A DNA stretch of 16,954 bases. It comes from Ovoidimarina sp039190895 (lineage in GTDB: Bacteria; Pseudomonadota; Alphaproteobacteria; Rhodobacterales; Rhodobacteraceae). The notes beneath the pieces were generated by a model that worked only from the letters and a program-made list of their open reading frames with translations, was not told the DNA's origin and ran no database searches. This document shows positions 13,340-16,954 of the stretch, piece after piece; positions within the stretch are counted from its first letter, which is position 1, and each line of letters begins with the position of its first letter. The stretch lies in contig JBCCXY010000089.1 in the NCBI GenBank assembly GCA_039190895.1, positions 1 through 16,954 of the forward strand, in the 5' to 3' direction. Made by a program: the position numbers and the translations under genes.

Positions 13340-16123
13340 CTATTCGGCGGCGATCCTGTTTTCGGCTTTTTCGATCCGGACCGCCGAGAACTTGAACTCT
13401 GGTATTTTGCCGTAAGGGTCAAGCTGTGGATTGGTCAAAAGGTTGGCCGCCGCCTCGACAAATGCAAATGGCAGGAAGGCCTGCCCCTGCGCGACCGCCC
13501 GGTCGGCGCGGGCCATGACGTCAACGGTGCCGCGACGGGTCGTCAGGCGGATCATCTCGCCCGGTTCAACGCCCAGTTCGCGCAGCGTTGCAGGGTGGAG
13601 GGAGCAGTTGGCCTGCGGCTCTACCGCATCCAGCACCGTCGCGCGGCGGGTCATCGACCCGGTGTGCCAGTGTTCAAGCTGCCGCCCTGTCATCAGGATC
13701 ATCGGGTATTCGGCGTCGGGCACATCATCCGGCGGGATCACGTTGGCGGGCGTGAACCGCGCCCGACCCTCTGCGCGGGGGAAGCCGTCGCCGAAGACGA
13801 TTGGCTGACCCGGGTCCTCTGGCGACAGCGAAGGATATGTGACGGCCTCATGCTCCAGCCGGTCCCACGTGATGTTGTCGAGCGAGCCCATGTTCTGCTT
13901 CATCTCGGCAAAGATCTCACGCGGGTGTGTGTAGGACCAGTTCAAGCCAAGGCGCTTGGCAAGTTCCACCTCAATCCACCAGTCTTCCTTCGCCTCGCCC
14001 GGGGGCGGGACGACGGGACGGCCCATCTGGACCTGCCGGTTGGTGTTGGTGACGGTACCCGACTTCTCGGCGAAGGCCGAGGACGGGAGGATCACGTCGG
14101 CGTAGTTCGCCGTCTCGGTCAGGAAGATGTCCTGCACAACGAGGTGGTCGAGCTTTGCGAGCGCGGCCCGGGCGTGGTCGACGTCAGGGTCGGACATGGC
14201 GGGGTTTTCACCCAGGATGTACATCCCCCGGATGTCGCCGTGGTGGATCGCGTGCATGATCTCGACGACCGTGAGGCCGGGCTTGTCAGAGAAATCGCCG
14301 GACTCCCAGACCTCGGTAAAGGCCGAGCGGACCCCGTCGTCTTTGACGGTCTGATAGTCGGGCAGGAACATCGGGATCAGCCCCGCGTCGGAGGCGCCCT
14401 GCACGTTGTTCTGACCGCGCAGCGGGTGGAGGCCCGAGCCGGGACGACCCACCTGCCCCGTCATAAGCGCCAGGGCGATCAGGCAGCGCGAGTTGTCGGT
14501 GCCGTGGATGTGCTGGCTGACGCCCATGCCCCAGAAGATCATCGCGGACCGCGCACCCGCAAAGGTGCGTGCAACGTCGCGGAGGACTTCTGCGTCGATG
14601 CCGCAGATGGGGGCCATCTTTTCGGGCGGGAACGCCTTGAGGTGCTCTTTCATGGCGTCCCAGTTTTCGGTGAACGCCTCGATATACTGGCGGTCGTAGA
14701 GTTCCTCTTCCACGATCACGTTCATGATGCCGTTCAGCATCGACACGTCGCCGCCCGGCTTGAACTGCAGCATGTGGGAGGCGTGGCGCTTGAGGCCATG
14801 GCCGCGCGGGTCCATCACGATCAGCTTGCCGCCGCGCTTGGCGAACTGCTTGAAATAGGTGGCGGCGACGGGGTGGTTCTCGGTCGGGTTGGCGCCGATG
14901 ACAATGGCGACGTCGGCGTTCTCGATCTCATTAAACGTGGCGGTCACGGCGCCGGAGCCAACGTTCTCCATCAGCGCGGCCACGGACGAGGCGTGGCAGA
15001 GGCGGGTGCAGTGGTCGACGTTGTTGTGGCCGAAGCCCTGGCGGATCATCTTCTGGAAGAGGTAGGCCTCTTCGTTGGTGCACTTGGCCGAGCCGAAGCC
15101 TGCCACGTATTGCGGGTTCGCGTCGCGGAGCTTGATGAGGCCCTTTGCGGCGACGTCCAGCGCCTCATCCCACGTGGCTTCGCGGAAGTGGGTGTGGATG
15201 TTCGCGGGGTCGACGTTGAGGCCCTTTTCGGGCGCGTCGTCCCGGCGGATCAGCGGTTTTTTCAGGCGGTGCGGGTGGTTGATGTAGTCGAACCCGAAGC
15301 GGCCTTTGACGCAGAGGCGGTTTTCGTTCGCGGGGCCTTCGATGCCTTCGACATAGAGGACCTTGTTGTCCTTCACCTTCAGCGACAACTGGCAGCCGAC
15401 GCCGCAGTAGGGGCATACGGATTTGACCTCCCGGTCGTAGTCCTTGCTGTCCCCGGCCTGCTCTTCGTCCAGCACCGTGGCGGGCATTAGCGCGCCCGTG
15501 GGGCAGGCCTGCACGCATTCGCCACACGCCACGCAGGAGGAGGCGCCCATCGGGTCGTCCTGGTCAAAGACGATCTTTGAGTCATGGCCCCGGCCCGCCA
15601 TGCCAATGACGTCATTCACCTGCACCTCGCGGCAGGCGCGGACGCACAGGTTGCAGCTTATGCAGGCGTCGAGGTTCACGTTCATCGCAACGTGGCTGTT
15701 GTCGAGAAGCGGCACGCGTTCCGTCTCGATGGCCGGGAAGCGGCTTTCGGTGACGCCGTTCAGGTCGGCCATGTCCCAAAAGTGAGAGGATTTGTCGTGC
15801 GCCGTCTCGGGCTGGTCGGCGGCGAGCAGTTCCACGACGAGCTTGCGCGACTTCTCCGCCCGCTCGGTGTCGGTCTTGACGACCATGCCGTCGGCGACGG
15901 GGCGGATGCAGGAGGCGACGAGGGTGCGCTCGCCCTCCACCTCGACCATGCAGGCGCGGCAGTTGCCGTCTGGGCGGTAGCCGGGCGAGGGCTTGTGGCA
16001 GAGGTGCGGGATGACAAGGCCCCGGCCATTCGCGGCTTCCCAGATGGAGGTGCCCTCGGGGACGCTGACCTCTTCGCCGTCGAGGGTGAAGGTTACGAAT
16101 GTGGTGTCGACGATGTCTTTCAC
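13340..16123 (-). CDS. fdhF: NAD-type formate dehydrogenase, alpha (Mo/W bis-MGD) subunit; GTG start
   Basis: Catalytic subunit oxidising formate to CO2, 927 aa, cytoplasmic. In order: a 2Fe-2S ferredoxin domain with Cys42, 55, 58 and 72; a two-[4Fe-4S] ferredoxin domain with CISCNLCVRAC (154-164) and CVACGECVQAC (197-207); the molybdopterin-domain cluster CPYCGVGC (237-244) plus Cys271; and the metal ligand Cys376 followed by His377 in HCTRLCHASS. The C-terminal molybdopterin dinucleotide domain includes MTGRQLEHWHTGSMTRR. Between the first two domains (about 95-125) the His/Cys3 cluster motif of classical FdsA/NuoG is absent; AADQPETAHDKSSHFWDMAD stands there. It is thus the shorter FdsA-like class. 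The GTG at 16123 is chosen because AGGAG lies six bases upstream; the ATG at 16128 reads only two codons. It is followed after 23 bp by fhs. No fdhD-like gene follows. Confidence 0.95.
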   Translation of the reverse strand: MKDIVDTTFVTFTLDGEEVSVPEGTSIWEAANGRGLVIPHLCHKPSPGYRPDGNCRACMVEVEGERTLVASCIRPVADGMVVKTDTERAEKSRKLVVELLAADQPETAHDKSSHFWDMADLNGVTESRFPAIETERVPLLDNSHVAMNVNLDACISCNLCVRACREVQVNDVIGMAGRGHDSKIVFDQDDPMGASSCVACGECVQACPTGALMPATVLDEEQAGDSKDYDREVKSVCPYCGVGCQLSLKVKDNKVLYVEGIEGPANENRLCVKGRFGFDYINHPHRLKKPLIRRDDAPEKGLNVDPANIHTHFREATWDEALDVAAKGLIKLRDANPQYVAGFGSAKCTNEEAYLFQKMIRQGFGHNNVDHCTRLCHASSVAALMENVGSGAVTATFNEIENADVAIVIGANPTENHPVAATYFKQFAKRGGKLIVMDPRGHGLKRHASHMLQFKPGGDVSMLNGIMNVIVEEELYDRQYIEAFTENWDAMKEHLKAFPPEKMAPICGIDAEVLRDVARTFAGARSAMIFWGMGVSQHIHGTDNSRCLIALALMTGQVGRPGSGLHPLRGQNNVQGASDAGLIPMFLPDYQTVKDDGVRSAFTEVWESGDFSDKPGLTVVEIMHAIHHGDIRGMYILGENPAMSDPDVDHARAALAKLDHLVVQDIFLTETANYADVILPSSAFAEKSGTVTNTNRQVQMGRPVVPPPGEAKEDWWIEVELAKRLGLNWSYTHPREIFAEMKQNMGSLDNITWDRLEHEAVTYPSLSPEDPGQPIVFGDGFPRAEGRARFTPANVIPPDDVPDAEYPMILMTGRQLEHWHTGSMTRRATVLDAVEPQANCSLHPATLRELGVEPGEMIRLTTRRGTVDVMARADRAVAQGQAFLPFAFVEAAANLLTNPQLDPYGKIPEFKFSAVRIEKAENRIAAE

Positions 16124-16177
16124 GTCATGCTCCTGGCGCGAGGTGCTGCTGGGTTTGGCGAATTATGATGGGTCCGA

Positions 16178-16317
16178 GCCGCGCCATTGACGGGCCCTGG
16201 ACCGGCGAACCGAACGGGGGTTCTGCCCGCTTTATGGTGGGGTCCCGCCGTCGATCTGAGCGATGCGCACACCCACAACAATCGCCGGGCCTGGGGAGGG
16301 CCCGTCGATGGCGCGGC
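16178..16317. repeat. Long inverted repeat between the formate dehydrogenase genes
   Basis: Arms GCCGCGCCATTGACGGGCCC (16178-16197) and GGGCCCGTCGATGGCGCGGC (16298-16317) match in 19 of 20 positions as reverse complements. They are separated by 100 bp that also holds GGTCC/GGACC pairings overlapping the left arm. The structure fills most of the 237-bp gap (16124-16360) between the beta-subunit stop and the alpha-subunit start. An unconvincing 78-codon minus-strand ORF (16361-16125) spans it. It could be a small inserted palindromic element or an RNA structure that sets the ratio of the two subunits. Confidence 0.7.
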
Positions 16318-16360
16318 GGCCTGCGGCCTTGATTCCGCGCCGCGACCGTCGCCACCGACA

Positions 16361-16954
16361 TCAGATCTCATCCCCGAAATGTTTCATCACGAGGCGAATG
16401 GGGTTCGGGGCCGCCTGCCCTAGCCCGCAGATGGAGGCATCGGACATGACCGTGCACAGGTCCTCCAGCAGGGGTTGATCCCACTGGTCGGCCTGCATCA
16501 GCTTCACGGCCTTCTCGCAGCCCGAGCGGCAGGGCGTGCACTGGCCGCAGCTTTCATCCTCGAAGAACCGCAGCATGTTCAGCGCGGCTTCACGGGCGCT
16601 GTCCTGGTCGGACAACACGACCACCGCTGCGGAACCGATGAACGTGCCGTGGGGCTGGAGTGTGTCGAAGTCGAGCGGAATGTCGTCCATCGTCGCGGGT
16701 AGCAGGCCGGACGACGGGCCGCCGGGCTGGTAGGCCTTGAACACATGGCCCTCCAGCATGCCGCCCGCCGCCTCGATGATGTCAGTGATCGTCGAGCCGG
16801 CAGGGAGAAGATGCACGCCCGGCGATTTGACACGGCCTGAGACGGAATAGCTGCGCAAGCCCTTCCGTCCGTTCCTTTCGGTTGAGTTCAGGCACTCCGG
16901 CCCTTCGCGACAGATTTTGCAGACCCAGTACAGGGTCTCGATATTGTGGACGAG
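16361..16954 (-). CDS. NAD-type formate dehydrogenase, beta (NuoF-like) subunit, C-terminal part
   Basis: The last 197 residues of the diaphorase subunit that takes electrons from the alpha subunit and reduces NAD. The frame is open to the window edge, starting LVHNIETLYWV, so the FMN/NAD-binding N-terminus lies outside. An SLBB-type segment, RSYSVSGRVKSPGVHLLPAG, is followed by GTFIGSAAVVVLSD. The C-terminal [4Fe-4S] motif ESCGQCTPCRSGC, with its fourth Cys in SICGLGQAAPNP, is complete. Similarity to FdsB/NuoF is clear. In the alpha-subunit class seen here the partner is often a NuoE-NuoF fusion; whether that holds cannot be seen. An internal TTG at 16858 is not the start. The segment VCKICREGPEC just inside the edge is richer in Cys than FdsB sequences I recall. 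The alpha gene starts 237 bp downstream. Confidence 0.93.
   Translation of the reverse strand, partial: LVHNIETLYWVCKICREGPECLNSTERNGRKGLRSYSVSGRVKSPGVHLLPAGSTITDIIEAAGGMLEGHVFKAYQPGGPSSGLLPATMDDIPLDFDTLQPHGTFIGSAAVVVLSDQDSAREAALNMLRFFEDESCGQCTPCRSGCEKAVKLMQADQWDQPLLEDLCTVMSDASICGLGQAAPNPIRLVMKHFGDEI

Noticed and set aside
13316..15490. 724-codon plus-strand open frame opposite the formate dehydrogenase alpha gene
   Set aside because: It is antisense to a gene with intact iron-sulfur and molybdopterin motifs. Its Val/His/Arg/Asp-rich composition is the usual shadow of high-GC codon use.
16125..16361. 78-codon ORF between the formate dehydrogenase subunits
   Set aside because: The TGATG overlap with the upstream stop is suggestive, but the product is Arg/Pro-rich, has no domain and is largely a long inverted repeat. 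It is kept only as an observation.

Overview
The window looks like chromosomal housekeeping DNA from an alphaproteobacterium, most likely Rhodobacteraceae (Roseobacter/Jannaschia-like). The reasons are high GC content, a Shemin-pathway HemA (5-aminolevulinate synthase), a RodZ-type HTH membrane protein beside a DsbA-family protein, and a NAD-type formate dehydrogenase next to formate-tetrahydrofolate ligase. This placement is inferred from protein families; no rRNA or other marker is present. No tRNA, rRNA, CRISPR array, transposase or phage gene was seen. No gene-free stretch exceeds 300 bases.

Layout. 1-4581 is an envelope/periplasm block: amiC (minus, C-terminus cut by the window edge), a class I/II aminotransferase (minus), a short degenerate stretch that may be the relic of an M48-type protease gene, a DsbA-family thiol oxidoreductase (plus) and a RodZ-like protein (minus). 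4684-7442 holds hemA (minus, TTG start) divergent from an M20 dipeptidase (plus), which ends in a clear intrinsic terminator. 7443-7698 is a convergent gap with three compact hairpin repeats. 7699-9959 is a fused anthranilate synthase, trpE(G) (minus). It is preceded by a 17-codon leader with two Trp codons and a terminator-like hairpin, a probable tryptophan attenuator. 10101-11568 is a tight pair: a PcaD-like alpha/beta hydrolase and a DUF2268-type predicted zinc protease. 11649-16954 is a formate module on the minus strand: the beta (NuoF-like) subunit (partial), an unusual 237-bp gap with a long inverted repeat, the molybdo/tungsto alpha subunit (GTG start), and fhs only 23 bp downstream.

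How the genes work together. The formate genes form the clearest functional unit. The dehydrogenase oxidises formate to CO2 and passes electrons to NAD, while Fhs loads formate onto tetrahydrofolate, so one transcript would control both fates of formate. trpE(G) with its leader is a self-contained, Trp-sensing entry step to tryptophan synthesis. AmiC and RodZ act on cell wall and cell shape, and DsbA acts on periplasmic thiols.

The most interesting non-coding features are the trp leader/attenuator, two families of intergenic hairpin repeats (three GCCGGGG-type copies and three GTGGGC-type copies), the inverted repeat between the two formate dehydrogenase genes, and the possible internally deleted protease gene upstream of dsbA. 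I saw no wholly new multi-gene system.
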